NCBI GenBank assembly: GCA_030425925.1
Contig: JAUHZO010000003.1
Span: 248,001 to 312,000 of the forward strand
DNA from: Alphaproteobacteria bacterium
GTDB taxonomy: Bacteria > Pseudomonadota > Alphaproteobacteria > Rhodobacterales > Rhodobacteraceae
Direction of reading: 5' to 3'
Length of the DNA stretch: 64,000 nt
Shown here: piece after piece, positions 44,171 through 62,025 of the stretch
Layout: each line of letters begins with the position of its first letter
How positions within the stretch are numbered: position 1 is the stretch's first letter
Notes under the pieces: generated by a model
What the model saw: the letters and a program-made list of their open reading frames with translations, nothing else
Databases searched by the model: none
What the model was told of the DNA's origin: nothing
Position numbers and translations under genes: made by a program

Positions 44171-44491
44171 ACTGGTTGTTCTTTCCGGTTTTCGTTTCGC
44201 ATCGGGCGCTGGATCACCTTCTACAACCACCAACGCCCTCACACTGCCCATGGCGGACAACCGCCCGCCGTGGTCTACTTTAACCGCATTGAAACCGATC
44301 AGCAGGGGCAGGCAGTAGCTTATAGAACCCGGAAATCTGTCCAAGGATTGGGGAGTAGCTCAGAATGTCAAGATCTGCGCTTCACTGAAACGGCTTCTCT
44401 TCATCATCTGTCTCCTCGTTTGGAGAACAGGCTAACCTCAAAGCGAGGACGTTTCAGGGGAGCAGGTCATCCAGGATCCGGTTTTGACTGA
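44165..44491 (+). pseudogene. IS3-family transposase C-terminal remnant
   Basis: The plus-strand frame from 44165 reads ...RIGRWITFYNHQRPHTAHGG, then QPPAVVYFNRIETDQQGQAVA. This is the end of an IS3-type OrfB (the FYNxxRPHxALGG block near the C-terminus of the rve domain). The first two catalytic acids and all of OrfA are missing. The following bases (TGTCCAAGGATTGGGG and later CGAGGACGTTTCAGGGGAGC) look like IS ends. The stretch is less GC-rich than the surrounding genes. It is a decayed insertion, no longer mobile. Confidence 0.65.
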
Positions 44492-44678
44492 CATTCAAGA
44501 CGAGGCTGCGCGATACGGTACAGGCCTCATTATCGCGGGTGATCCCTCCGACTTCGATACATGGGAAATCCGCGAGGAAGATGTCGCCCACGCGCCTGAT
44601 CCTTCACGAATGAATGCATTCATCAGGAATCAACTGAGGGAGGGGACGCGAGATCAAATTGTCCGCTGGTTCCGATGA
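44484..44678 (+). CDS. short hypothetical protein or 3' gene fragment
   Basis: This 64-residue frame has a TTG start (MTDIQDEAARYGTGLIIAGDPSDF...NQLREGTRDQIVRWFR). A strong terminator begins five bases after its stop, which suggests that the 3' end is genuine. It starts where the IS remnant ends, so it may be the tail of a longer gene that was interrupted. Family not recognised. Confidence 0.4.
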   Translation: MTDIQDEAARYGTGLIIAGDPSDFDTWEIREEDVAHAPDPSRMNAFIRNQLREGTRDQIVRWFR

Positions 44679-44682
44679 CGGC

Positions 44683-44710
44683 AAAGGCCGCCCCGTCCGG
44701 GGCGGCCTTT
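44683..44710. terminator. bidirectional terminator, 12-bp perfect stem
   Basis: AAAGGCCGCCCC and GGGGCGGCCTTT around GTCC. The A-run and T-run flank the GC stem on both strands, so it can end the fragment at 44484 and back up termination from tuf. Confidence 0.75.
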
Positions 44711-44827
44711 CGGTGTTTCGGTGGAAACCTCGACCGGGTGCTGACCTCGCCCGCTCGTGACCTTTCCTGCGGAAAGGCACGGCCGGGCGGCGTCAGTTTG
44801 CGCCTCGACCGGTGTGGCTTTCGGGAC

Positions 44828-44848
44828 ATTCGGGCCTTCGGCCCGAAT
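44828..44848 (-). terminator. hairpin behind tuf
   Basis: The arms ATTCGGGCC and GGCCCGAAT enclose a three-base loop, about 30 bases after the tuf stop. A second hairpin, CCTTTCC-TGC-GGAAAGG, is at 44761-44777. Neither has a clear U-run, so full termination probably occurs at 44683-44710. Confidence 0.5.
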
Positions 44849-44877
44849 ACCCTGCCGCCACTGTAACAGACACGCTG

Positions 44878-46053
<1,176 letters not shown>

Positions 46054-46074
46054 CTTGGCCTCCTGTTATCTGGC

Positions 46075-46126
46075 GGTGCGCATTTGCGCACCCTACGGGG
46101 GTAGGGTGCGTGGTTTCCCACGCACC
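46075..46126. repeat. compound palindrome between fusA and tuf
   Basis: Three overlapping perfect inverted repeats: GGTGCGCA-TT-TGCGCACC (46075-46092), GCACCCTAC-GGGG-GTAGGGTGC (46088-46109) and GGTGCGTG-GTTTCC-CACGCACC (46105-46126). The middle stem uses bases of both outer stems, so either the two outer hairpins or the central one can form. It may be a dispersed palindromic element or a control structure that sets tuf expression. Confidence 0.6.
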
Positions 46127-46130
46127 GCTC

Positions 46131-48248
46131 TTATGCGTACTTGGCCTGGATCTCGTCCGAGATGTTCTGCGGCACCGGGTCATAATGCGAGAACTGCATC
46201 GTGAACTGCGCGCGGCCCGAGGACATCGAACGCAGCGTGTTGATGTAGCCGAACATGTTGGCCAGCGGCACGTTGGCGTTGATCGCCACCGCATTGCCGC
46301 GCGGTTCCTGACCCGACACCTGTCCGCGGCGCGACGTCAGGTCGCCGATGATGCCACCGGTATACTCTTCCGGCGTGATCACCTCGACCTTCATCATCGG
46401 TTCGAGCAGCTTGGCGCCGGCTTTCTTCAGGCCTTCGCGCATGCACATCCGCGACGCGATTTCAAAGGCCAGCACCGAGGAGTCCACGTCGTGGAACTTG
46501 CCGTCGAGCAGCGCGACCTTGAAGTCGATCACCGGGAAGCCCGCCAGAGGACCGGAGTCCATCACCGACTTGATGCCCTTTTCCACACCCGGGATGTATT
46601 CCTTCGGAACCGCGCCGCCAACGATACGGGATTCGAAGGAGAAGCCTTCGCCCGGCTCGGTCGGGATGATCTCCAGCTTGACTTCGGCGAACTGGCCCGA
46701 ACCACCCGACTGCTTCTTGTGGCTGTACTGGTGCTCGATCTGGTGCGAGATGGTTTCACGATACGCCACCTGCGGCGCGCCGATGTTCGCCTCGACCTTG
46801 AACTCTCGCTTCAGGCGGTCCACCAGGATGTCCAGGTGCAGTTCGCCCATGCCCTTCATGATCGTCTGACCTGATTCCAGATCGGTTTCGACGCGGAAGG
46901 ACGGGTCTTCGGCCGCCAGACGCGCCAGACCCTGGGACATCTTTTCCTGGTCACCCTTGGTCTTGGGTTCGACGGCGATCTCGATCACCGGGTCGGGGAA
47001 GTTCATCGTTTCCAGAACCACCGGGTCCTTGGCGTCGCACAGCGTGTCACCGGTCGTGGTGTCCTTCAGGCCACCCAGCGCGATGATGTCGCCGGAACCG
47101 GCCCATTCGATCTCTTCGCGGTTGTTCGAGTGCATCATCATCATGCGGCCCACACGCTCTTTCTTCTCCTTGGTGGAGTTGAGCATGCTGTCGCCCTTGG
47201 CCAGCTGGCCCGAATAGATGCGCACGAAGGTCAGCGAGCCGACAAACGGGTCGTTCATGATCTTGAACGCGAGGCCCGAGAACGCCATGTCGTCATCAGC
47301 GCGGCGCGCGATGTTGCGGACTTCTTCCTCGTCGCCGGGCTTGAAGCCCATGTAGTCGACCACGTCCAGCGGGCTGGGCAGGTAGTCGATCACGGCGTTC
47401 AGCAGCGGCTGCACACCCTTGTTCTTGAACGCCGAACCGCCCAGCATCGGGACAAACGACATGTTCAGGGTGCCCTTGCGCAGCAGCTTGCGCAGGGTGT
47501 CGATGTCCGGTTCCTCGCCTTCGAGGTACTTTTCCATCGCGTCATCGTCCTGTTCGACCGCGGCTTCGATCATGACCGAACGCCATTCGTCGGCCTGGTC
47601 CTGCAGTTCCGGACGGATATCGGCCAGCACCCAGGTCGCGCCCAGGTCTTCGCCCTTCCACAGCCATTCCTTCATGATCACGAGATCGAGCAGACCTTCG
47701 AGTTCGGACTCGGCGCCGATCGGGATCGCGACGGGGATCGCGCGTGCGCCGGTGCGGTCTTCGATCATCTTGTGGCAGTTGAAGAAGTCTGCGCCGATCT
47801 TGTCCATCTTGTTGACGAAGACGATCCGCGGAACCTTGTAGCGGTCAGCCTGACGCCACACGGTTTCGGTCTGCGGCTCCACGCCAGCGTTGGCGTCCAG
47901 AACGCACACAGCGCCGTCGAGAACCGCCAGAGAACGCTCGACCTCGATGGTGAAGTCCACGTGGCCGGGGGTGTCGATGATGTTGAAGCGGTGCTTCTCG
48001 GTCTGCGCCTCGCCGTGCACCTCGCACCGCTCCCAGAAGGTGGTGGTGGCCGCCGAAGTGATGGTGATCCCGCGTTCCTGCTCCTGCTCCATCCAGTCCA
48101 TGGTTGCAGCGCCATCGTGCACTTCGCCGATGTTGTGCGACTTGCCGGTGTAGTACAGGATGCGCTCCGACGTGGTGGTCTTGCCGGCGTCGATATGCGC
48201 CATGATCCCGAAGTTGCGGTAACGGTCGAGAGGATATTCGCGGGCCAT
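46131..48248 (-). CDS. fusA: elongation factor G
   Basis: This 705-residue translocase GTPase has [15 protein letters not shown] (P-loop), [16 protein letters not shown] and NKMD, followed by domains II-V; the C-terminal part contains [23 protein letters not shown]. Length is typical. It lies 28 bases after rpsG in the str operon. Confidence 0.98.
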   Translation of the reverse strand: MAREYPLDRYRNFGIMAHIDAGKTTTSERILYYTGKSHNIGEVHDGAATMDWMEQEQERGITITSAATTTFWERCEVHGEAQTEKHRFNIIDTPGHVDFTIEVERSLAVLDGAVCVLDANAGVEPQTETVWRQADRYKVPRIVFVNKMDKIGADFFNCHKMIEDRTGARAIPVAIPIGAESELEGLLDLVIMKEWLWKGEDLGATWVLADIRPELQDQADEWRSVMIEAAVEQDDDAMEKYLEGEEPDIDTLRKLLRKGTLNMSFVPMLGGSAFKNKGVQPLLNAVIDYLPSPLDVVDYMGFKPGDEEEVRNIARRADDDMAFSGLAFKIMNDPFVGSLTFVRIYSGQLAKGDSMLNSTKEKKERVGRMMMMHSNNREEIEWAGSGDIIALGGLKDTTTGDTLCDAKDPVVLETMNFPDPVIEIAVEPKTKGDQEKMSQGLARLAAEDPSFRVETDLESGQTIMKGMGELHLDILVDRLKREFKVEANIGAPQVAYRETISHQIEHQYSHKKQSGGSGQFAEVKLEIIPTEPGEGFSFESRIVGGAVPKEYIPGVEKGIKSVMDSGPLAGFPVIDFKVALLDGKFHDVDSSVLAFEIASRMCMREGLKKAGAKLLEPMMKVEVITPEEYTGGIIGDLTSRRGQVSGQEPRGNAVAINANVPLANMFGYINTLRSMSSGRAQFTMQFSHYDPVPQNISDEIQAKYA

Positions 48249-48276
48249 CTGTCAGGTCCTTGATTAGGAGGTTAGC

Positions 48277-48747
48277 TTACCATCGGTAATGGCTGAACGC
48301 CTTGTTGGCGTCGGCCATCTTGTGGGTGTCTTCGCGCTTCTTAACGGCGGCTCCACGCGATTGCACTGCGTCAAGGAGTTCACCGGCAAGGCGTTCTTCC
48401 ATGGTGTTTTCGTTGCGCGCCCGGCTGGCGTTGATCAGCCAGCGGATCGCCAGCGCCTCGCGGCGTTCGGGTCGGACTTCGACAGGCACCTGGTAGGTCG
48501 CACCACCGACGCGGCGCGAACGCACCTCGACCGACGGCTTGATATTGTCCAGCGCCTCGTGGAACAGTTCCACCGGTGCGCGCTTGACCTTTTTCTCGAC
48601 GCGGTCGAGCGCGCCATACACGATGCGTTCGGCAGCGGATTTCTTGCCGTCATACATCAGGTTGTTCATGAATTTCGTCAGAACCCGATCGCCATACTTG
48701 GCATCGGGCAGGACTTCGCGTTTTTCAGCGGCGTGACGACGGGACAT
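48277..48747 (-). CDS. rpsG: 30S ribosomal protein S7
   Basis: This is a 156-residue S7 that organises the head of the small subunit. [20 protein letters not shown] and [20 protein letters not shown] are diagnostic. It is 12 bases after rpsL. Confidence 0.98.
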   Translation of the reverse strand: MSRRHAAEKREVLPDAKYGDRVLTKFMNNLMYDGKKSAAERIVYGALDRVEKKVKRAPVELFHEALDNIKPSVEVRSRRVGGATYQVPVEVRPERREALAIRWLINASRARNENTMEERLAGELLDAVQSRGAAVKKREDTHKMADANKAFSHYRW

Positions 48748-48759
48748 GGTCTGTTCCTC

Positions 48760-49131
48760 TTACTTGGGACGCTTGGCGCCGTATTTCGAACGGCGCTGCT
48801 TGCGGTCCTTGACGCCCTGCGTGTCAAGCACCCCGCGCAGGATGTGGTAACGCACGCCGGGAAGGTCCTTCACACGACCGCCGCGGATCAGCACAACCGA
48901 GTGTTCCTGCAGGTTGTGGCTTTCCCCGGGGATGTAGCTGATCACCTCGTAGCCGTTGGTCAGACGCACCTTGGCCACCTTCCGCATGGCCGAGTTCGGC
49001 TTTTTCGGCGTGGTGGTATAGACGCGCGTGCAAACGCCGCGCTTCTGCGGGCACTGCTCGAGGTGCTGCGACTTCGAGCGTTTGACTTTGGGCTGCCGCG
49101 GCTTGCGGATCAGCTGTTGAATCGTGGGCAT
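48760..49131 (-). CDS. rpsL: 30S ribosomal protein S12
   Basis: This 123-residue S12 sits at the decoding centre. Both loops known for streptomycin resistance are of the wild type ([12 protein letters not shown] and [13 protein letters not shown]). It is the first gene of the str operon, about 250 bases behind the promoter at 49390-49418. Confidence 0.98.
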   Translation of the reverse strand: MPTIQQLIRKPRQPKVKRSKSQHLEQCPQKRGVCTRVYTTTPKKPNSAMRKVAKVRLTNGYEVISYIPGESHNLQEHSVVLIRGGRVKDLPGVRYHILRGVLDTQGVKDRKQRRSKYGAKRPK

Positions 49132-49389
49132 TCCTGTGTCTTCCCCGTACTTCTCACATATGTGTCACACGGGGAGGACCCGTGCATCAGGTTGTCATCA
49201 AGTGGATGCGCGCGCGTCCGCACCATCCGGGTTGGGCACGCCGTCCGGAAACGACGCAAAAAACCGCATCGGTTCCCTTTCTCTTCGGGAACGACGCGGG
49301 GGTTTCCAGAGGATCGGGGCTGGTACCCGGATCGTGACCGCTTGAGTTCTGCAGAACCGCCAGACCCTGACGTCGGCGGATTAGCGGGG
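49132..49389 (-). other. leader region of the str operon
   Basis: This non-coding stretch of about 258 bases lies between the predicted transcription start near 49383 and rpsL. It is long for a leader and probably folds, but I cannot assign a specific regulatory structure. No gene is supported here. Confidence 0.4.
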
Positions 49390-49418
49390 CGTATAGGGGG
49401 AGTCGCTGGCCTTGTCAA
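49390..49418 (-). promoter_or_regulatory. sigma-70-type promoter of rpsL-rpsG-fusA-tuf
   Basis: On the minus strand the -35 box TTGACA (49418-49413) and the -10 box TATACG (49395-49390) are separated by exactly 17 bases. This is the best promoter match in the window and is correctly oriented for the str operon. Confidence 0.75.
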
Positions 49419-49490
49419 CAGGGCCGGGCTTGCATGCGGCGCGCCCCGGTGACATGCAGATGTGTATGTCATCAAGGGGCGGCGAGCACC

Positions 49491-50294
49491 ATGCAGGTCA
49501 TCGGATTGTGCCGGTTTTCCTACCCGGCCGAAGGCGGGTTCCAGGTGGAACATGCCGACATTGCCCAGCGGCGTTCCTATCTCTATGCCCCCGACCGGAT
49601 CGAAACCCGGATGCGCAGTTTCGAGGCGATCACCTTGCCCGCCCTGAAGGCGCAGACCGATCCCGATTTCACCTTCGCCATCCTGATCGACGAGGCGCTG
49701 CCGCCGGCGCTGCTGGAGCGGCTGCAGGCCCTCGTGGCCGACCTGCCGCAGGCGGTGCTGGTCCCCCGCGCCCCCGGCCCGCACCGCAAGGTCTGCCAGG
49801 AGGTGCTGAACGCCGCCCGGCAGGATCGCGGCGCGCCCTGCATCCAGTACCGGCTGGACGACGATGATGCCGTGGCGGTGGACTTTACCGCCCGGTTACG
49901 CGCCGATGCAGCGCGCGTGGCCCCGCTCTGCGCCGAAAACCGCCTGGTCACGCTGGACTACAACCGCGGTTACATCGTCAGCCCGTCGGCAAACGGCATC
50001 CGGGCAGAGGAAACGGTGCTACCCTATTATCCCATGGGCATGGCCATGGTGGTCCAGGGCGGCGTCGGGCAGTCGATCATGAACTTTGCCCATGGCAAGG
50101 TGGCCCGCTTCATGCCCACCGTCACCTTCACCGACAGCGCGATGTATCTGCGCGGCCATGATGCCTTCAACGACTCGCGCCAGAAGGCGCATGTGCAACC
50201 GGTGCGCCTGCCCCTGGCCGATGCGGCCACGCTGGCCCTCCTGCGCGACCGGTTCGCCGTGACCGAGGATCAGGTCCGCCGCGTCTTTGCCTGA
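49491..50294 (+). CDS. putative rhamnosyltransferase
   Basis: This is a 267-residue GT-A-like protein. It begins IGLCRFSYPAEGGFQVEH and contains DPDFTFAILIDEALPPALLERL and the metal-binding-like YRLDDDDAVAVDF (about residues 116-128). These match the putative rhamnosyl transferase family of proteobacteria. Substrate is unproven. It is divergent from the str operon, and its last 25 bases overlap the convergent transporter gene. Confidence 0.8.
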   Translation: MQVIGLCRFSYPAEGGFQVEHADIAQRRSYLYAPDRIETRMRSFEAITLPALKAQTDPDFTFAILIDEALPPALLERLQALVADLPQAVLVPRAPGPHRKVCQEVLNAARQDRGAPCIQYRLDDDDAVAVDFTARLRADAARVAPLCAENRLVTLDYNRGYIVSPSANGIRAEETVLPYYPMGMAMVVQGGVGQSIMNFAHGKVARFMPTVTFTDSAMYLRGHDAFNDSRQKAHVQPVRLPLADAATLALLRDRFAVTEDQVRRVFA

Positions 50295-51163
50295 CGGCGC
50301 ACCTGCATCTCGCGCCAGAGCGTGAAGCCGCCGGTGGCGACGATGATCCCTGCCCCCACCAAAGACAGAAGCGCCGGCCATTCGTCAAAGACCAGCCAGC
50401 CCAGCAGCAGCGCCAGCACCAGGCTGGTATAGCGGAACGGCGCGACAAAGCCGACCTCGCCCACGCGCATCACCATGACGCTGAAGGTGTAGCCGCCGAT
50501 GATGAACAGGCTCGCCCCGGCCAGAAGGGCGCCGTTCCGGGGTGTGACGGGCACCCAGTCCTGAAACAGGCTCCAGATCGCGGCAAAGACCAGCACAGCC
50601 GCCGCGGTGACCAGCGTGACGTAAAGCGACGGCACCGCGGCCGACATCCTGCGGGTCACCAGATCGCGCACGGTGACACAGGCCACGGCGCACAGGGCGG
50701 CCAGCGAGTAGATGTTGTAGCCCTCGGTCCCCGGACGCACGATCAGCAGCATCCCGCCAAAGCCCACCGCAATGGCCAGCCAGCGCCGCCAACCCACGGG
50801 CTCGCGAAAGAACAGCGCGCTGCCCAGCGTGATCGTCAGCGGCAGCATCTGCAACAGCGCCGAGACATTGGCAAAGGGCATGTTGAAAAGCGCGGTGAAG
50901 AAGAACAGCGCCGCGGCCACCTCGGCCACGGCCCTGAGAAGAACAAGCACCATGTCGCGCCGCGGCACGTCGCGCCGGAGCGCCCCCATGCGCCAGGCCA
51001 GAAGCCCGATGAACAGGGTCGAGACAAGACCCCGGATCGTCAGGATCTGCGACAGCGGCATCTGCCCGCCCAGCGCCTTGACGCAGGTATCGCCAAAAGT
51101 GAACGCGGCCATGGAGGCCACCATCAAAAGGGCACCGCGGGTGTTGTCGGACCGGGTCGTCAT
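50270..51163 (-). CDS. DMT superfamily transporter (EamA)
   Basis: This 297-residue hydrophobic protein has about ten membrane helices in two EamA-type halves (MVASMAAFTFGDTCVKALGGQMPLSQILTI...; LYVTLVTAAAVLVFAAIWSLF...). Substrate unknown; members export metabolites or amino acids. It stands between rpoC and rpsL, which are often neighbours in bacteria, and reads in the same direction as both. Confidence 0.88.
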   Translation of the reverse strand: MTTRSDNTRGALLMVASMAAFTFGDTCVKALGGQMPLSQILTIRGLVSTLFIGLLAWRMGALRRDVPRRDMVLVLLRAVAEVAAALFFFTALFNMPFANVSALLQMLPLTITLGSALFFREPVGWRRWLAIAVGFGGMLLIVRPGTEGYNIYSLAALCAVACVTVRDLVTRRMSAAVPSLYVTLVTAAAVLVFAAIWSLFQDWVPVTPRNGALLAGASLFIIGGYTFSVMVMRVGEVGFVAPFRYTSLVLALLLGWLVFDEWPALLSLVGAGIIVATGGFTLWREMQVRRQAKTRRT

Positions 51164-51323
51164 GGTGATGCCCTAGCAACCCGCCCTGCCGCTTGCCATG
51201 TCGATTGCGACATCTCCCCAAAGAAAAAGCCCTTTCCCCTTGGGGGAGAGGGTTGGGTGAGGCGGAAAAGCCCGCCGCCCGTGCACGGTCTGCCCCTCCG
51301 CCCCACGGTAACGCTGGCCCGAG

Positions 51324-51346
51324 CCCTCCCCCTGTCAGGGGGAGGG
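51324..51346 (-). terminator. 10-bp hairpin behind rpoC
   Basis: CCCTCCCCCT-GTC-AGGGGGAGGG, 19 bases after the rpoC stop. The following bases lack a U-run; the run of C/G blocks nearby (51230-51260) looks like further copies of a similar GC element. Termination is plausible. Confidence 0.5.
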
Positions 51347-51364
51347 TTGCGAGGGGGAGGGCGC

Positions 51365-55612
<4,248 letters not shown>

Positions 55613-55660
55613 GTCGGGTTCCCCTTGGGCGAGATTTGGGAGATCGGGAAAAGGCGGTGC

Positions 55661-55680
55661 CGTCCTGCGGCGTGTCCTTC
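55661..55680 (-). repeat. probable internally deleted copy of the rpoC-start repeat
   Basis: On the minus strand the sequence GAAGGACACGCCGCAGGACG joins AAGGACAC, as found just before the repeat copy at 56722, to CACGCCGCAGGACG, its last part. Only the shared CAC is kept, as after a deletion between the two CAC motifs. It begins three bases after the stop of the gene at 55683. Confidence 0.5.
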
Positions 55681-55682
55681 AG

Positions 55683-56567
55683 TCATCGGATGACCGCTTT
55701 TGGCGCAAAGACCTGGCGCAACCGGATCGACAGGCGGAAAAGGCGGCGGCGCAGGCGTTCGGTGGCATGGCCTTCGTTGAAGAATTGCGTGTACGCCGCT
55801 GTCAAAAGCGGCGATGGCGGAAAGCGCCGTCGATAGAGAACTTCCTTGGCGACATCCTTCGAGACGGCACCCTGTTTCAGAACCCCGTGCTTGAGCGTCG
55901 GCCAGACGGAACGTGAGACGAAATGGGGTGTCTGATCCCCCTCGATGCCGAATTCGAACTGCCAGGGAGAGGTCTGTCCAAGGGCCAGCTTGCGGGACAC
56001 GACATCGCGCAGATGGTTCAGATCCCACAGGCAGACGACAAGGCTGTTTCTTGCCTCGTCGTGACCTGGCTCGAGGCGCCGGAGCCCCAGGCCGGCAGCC
56101 GCCCCACCCAGATCACCCTGTGCCACGGGAACGCCGCGCAGCTTGCGCTCGGACTGCCAGAGGAAATACACATACTTTCCGCCATGTTTGCGCATGGCGG
56201 CTTCGACATCCAGCATGTAGCCATCGTCCACAGGGCCCAGCGGTGCCAGATCCTCGAGCAACAGGTAGACAAACCGACACGCGGGTTGCCGCACCCGCAG
56301 GTCGTCCAGCGCACGCGACAAGAGCGCCGTGAAGTCCGTCACAGGGTGACGCAGAACATCCGCTCCGCACAGATCGCCATCGGTCACCACGTAAAGTGGC
56401 GGATGGTCCGGCCAGAACCGCGCGAGGTTTTCACGCGCTGGGTCGACGTAGGGTTCGTTGCGGCTGTAGGTCAGAAGCAACAGCACGGTATCCGCGGCCC
56501 GCAAATCCCCTGCCGGAAGGCAAGAGCCTTCAGGAACGGCATGTGTCGGGGCGGGATGCAGTGTCAT
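55683..56567 (-). CDS. glycosyltransferase-like protein inserted between rpoB and rpoC
   Basis: This is a 294-residue protein. The early part VLLLLTYSRNEPYVDPARENLARF, PPLYVVTD and the segment FVYLLLEDLAPLGPVDDGYM resemble the donor-sugar part of small surface-glycan transferases, where a D/E-D-x-x motif binds the metal. No membrane segment is seen; the C-terminus is very basic. It is read with the RNA polymerase genes, so it should be strongly transcribed. GAAAGACC stands five bases before its ATG, as in the coiled-coil gene upstream. Real function unknown. Confidence 0.65.
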   Translation of the reverse strand: MTLHPAPTHAVPEGSCLPAGDLRAADTVLLLLTYSRNEPYVDPARENLARFWPDHPPLYVVTDGDLCGADVLRHPVTDFTALLSRALDDLRVRQPACRFVYLLLEDLAPLGPVDDGYMLDVEAAMRKHGGKYVYFLWQSERKLRGVPVAQGDLGGAAAGLGLRRLEPGHDEARNSLVVCLWDLNHLRDVVSRKLALGQTSPWQFEFGIEGDQTPHFVSRSVWPTLKHGVLKQGAVSKDVAKEVLYRRRFPPSPLLTAAYTQFFNEGHATERLRRRLFRLSIRLRQVFAPKAVIR

Positions 56568-56662
56568 GCGAGGGTCTTTCAGCGGTCGGGTGCTACAGTG
56601 TCATGGTGTGCCGCGACTGGCGCAAAGGGGCCCGCCGCTGCACAACGACACTTCGAACGATC

Positions 56663-56722
56663 CTATCGCTCGTCCTGCGGCGTGAGCGGGTGGAACGGGC
56701 TGTTGGTCAGTTCCTGGTTCAT
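56663..56722 (-). repeat. rpoC-start copy R1 with a 19-codon reading frame
   Basis: The first 46 bases (56722-56677) match the true rpoC start at 44 of 46 positions and keep the ATG; translation gives MNQELTNSPFHPLTPQDER and then TAG. It overlaps the stop of the coiled-coil gene by one base (TGATG), so ribosomes could restart on it. Confidence 0.85.
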
Positions 56723-56970
56723 CAGGTGTCCTTTCCATCGCTGCGCAGGGCAGCTTCAATCTTGGCGACGCGGCGCGAGAGCGCGTCGAGCGATGTCATG
56801 GCGTGTTCGCCTGCGGAGGCGAGGACGGAGAGTTGATCAACCTTCACGCCAAGCCGGTCCACCTTTCCCATCAGGCGGTCGTGGCTCGCGTCTTGCTCGT
56901 CCAGACGTGTGACGATGGCGTCCAGGCGGGACAGAACAGCGTCAAAGCTTTTGCGTGTTTCTTTGTCCAT
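56722..56970 (-). CDS. small coiled-coil protein inserted between rpoB and rpoC
   Basis: This 82-residue protein has regular heptads (MDKETRKSFDAVLSRLDAIVTRLDEQ, VDRLGVKVDQLSVLA, LSRRVAKIEAAL), a dimeric or trimeric coiled coil without signal or membrane segment. Similar short coiled coils occur in phage and mobile DNA, but no family is recognised. It starts 28 bases behind copy R2 and ends in copy R1. GAAAGACC lies four bases before its ATG. Confidence 0.6.
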   Translation of the reverse strand: MDKETRKSFDAVLSRLDAIVTRLDEQDASHDRLMGKVDRLGVKVDQLSVLASAGEHAMTSLDALSRRVAKIEAALRSDGKDT

Positions 56971-56998
56971 TGGCGGTCTTTCTTATTTCGGCGTGACC

Positions 56999-57048
56999 TT
57001 CGGCGGCGTGAGCGGTTTGAACGGGTTGTTGGTCAGTTCCTGGTTCCT
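56999..57048 (-). repeat. rpoC-start copy R2 (start codon changed)
   Basis: Fifty bases match the true rpoC start (55612-55563) at 48 positions. The ATG is AGG, so it cannot start rpoC. The stop codon of the gene at 57033 lies inside it in another frame. Translation in the rpoC frame ends a few codons later (PPKVTPK, stop). Confidence 0.85.
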
Positions 57049-57352
57049 GATGTTTCCCCGCTTAAGGTGGGCAACTCAAAGCCAATTTGGCTGCCATGAA
57101 TTTCTGCGGATCCGACTAGCACAACTTCGTCGCGCTCTATTTCTCGGTTGTCATCCAGCCAAACAGTCCACTCTAAGCCGCACTCGTCGTCCCACTGGTC
57201 TTTCCCGATCGTCGCTTTGAAAACAACGCAAGCCGGGCAACCATGCGGTTTCGAGAGTTCAGAAGAATACCGTAGGTGTTCAGCATAAAACTCCTGTCTC
57301 TCAAAACCACTCTTTGAGACGATAGCGAGTCCGAAAGGGACCGGCGTTTGGC

Positions 57353-57356
<4 letters not shown>
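57033..57356 (-). CDS. low-GC hypothetical protein inserted directly after rpoB
   Basis: This is a 107-residue protein. The GTG start overlaps the rpoB stop (GTGA), so it is coupled to rpoB. It contains [18 protein letters not shown] and [18 protein letters not shown]; the CxxC could bind metal or form a disulfide. Its base composition is clearly less GC-rich than rpoB and rpoC, a sign of foreign origin. The last residues (GTRN) are encoded by the rpoC-start copy R2. No family recognised. Confidence 0.6.
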
Positions 57357-61489
<4,133 letters not shown>

Positions 61490-61858
61490 GAGTGGGGCCA
61501 CCCTTTCGATTGTTCTGCCCGAACGCGCCGGCCGCCGGGGCCACGGGCGACGCATTCCGTCAATCACGGCAAAAGACCGATCCATGCTCGGCCCGCGTCC
61601 CACCGCGCGCCTCTCGATCCGGGTCTGCCTGCCTTGGAAAACCCCTTGCGCAAAGGGGCTTGCCAAGTCCGGGCAAACGGGTCACCCGCCTTGCGTCATG
61701 CCGTGCCAAGTGTTGTGTGCTGCTGGACCGGCGGATGTGGGGCGGCGTTGTGAATTGTCAAGAAGCCGGCTTGTCACCTCACGCGTCAGAATTCGCCCGT
61801 CCGCGTTCGAATCGCACGAACCCGGCGGAGACTTCCGAATATTCCGTAAAGCACAGGA

Positions 61859-61888
61859 GCGCAATACCCCTCACACGGGGAATTGCGC
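61859..61888. repeat. long imperfect hairpin upstream of rpoB
   Basis: GCGCAATACCCC and GGGGAATTGCGC pair with one A-A mismatch around a six-base loop. It is a candidate attenuator or processing site in the rpoB leader. Confidence 0.5.
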
Positions 61889-62005
61889 TTATCCACACAT
61901 CGGGACGATGACAAAACTTGCACAAAAGGTCAAGCTGAATGCCGGTTTCAGGCTCTGGATAGGCGCGCCCGTGGCGCATCCGCCGCCCGGAACGCGGAAC
62001 GAAAC

Positions 62006-62025
62006 AGGCACCCCGAAGGGTGCCT
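62006..62025 (-). terminator. attenuator-like hairpin behind rplL
   Basis: AGGCACCC and GGGTGCCT pair around a four-base loop that reads TTCG on the transcript, followed by a T-rich but interrupted run (TGTTTCGTT). It is about 25 bases after the rplL stop. A partial terminator here would lower rpoBC relative to rplJL, as known for E. coli. Confidence 0.55.

Noticed and set aside
44344-44370. tRNA-like beginning GGGGAGTAGCTCAG
   Set aside because: The following bases do not form a D-loop, anticodon or T-arm; the stretch belongs to the end of the IS3 remnant.
44683-44848. Insertion-sequence inverted ends, because of several hairpins
   Set aside because: Each is a self-contained hairpin near a gene end with terminator form; no matching pair encloses a transposase.
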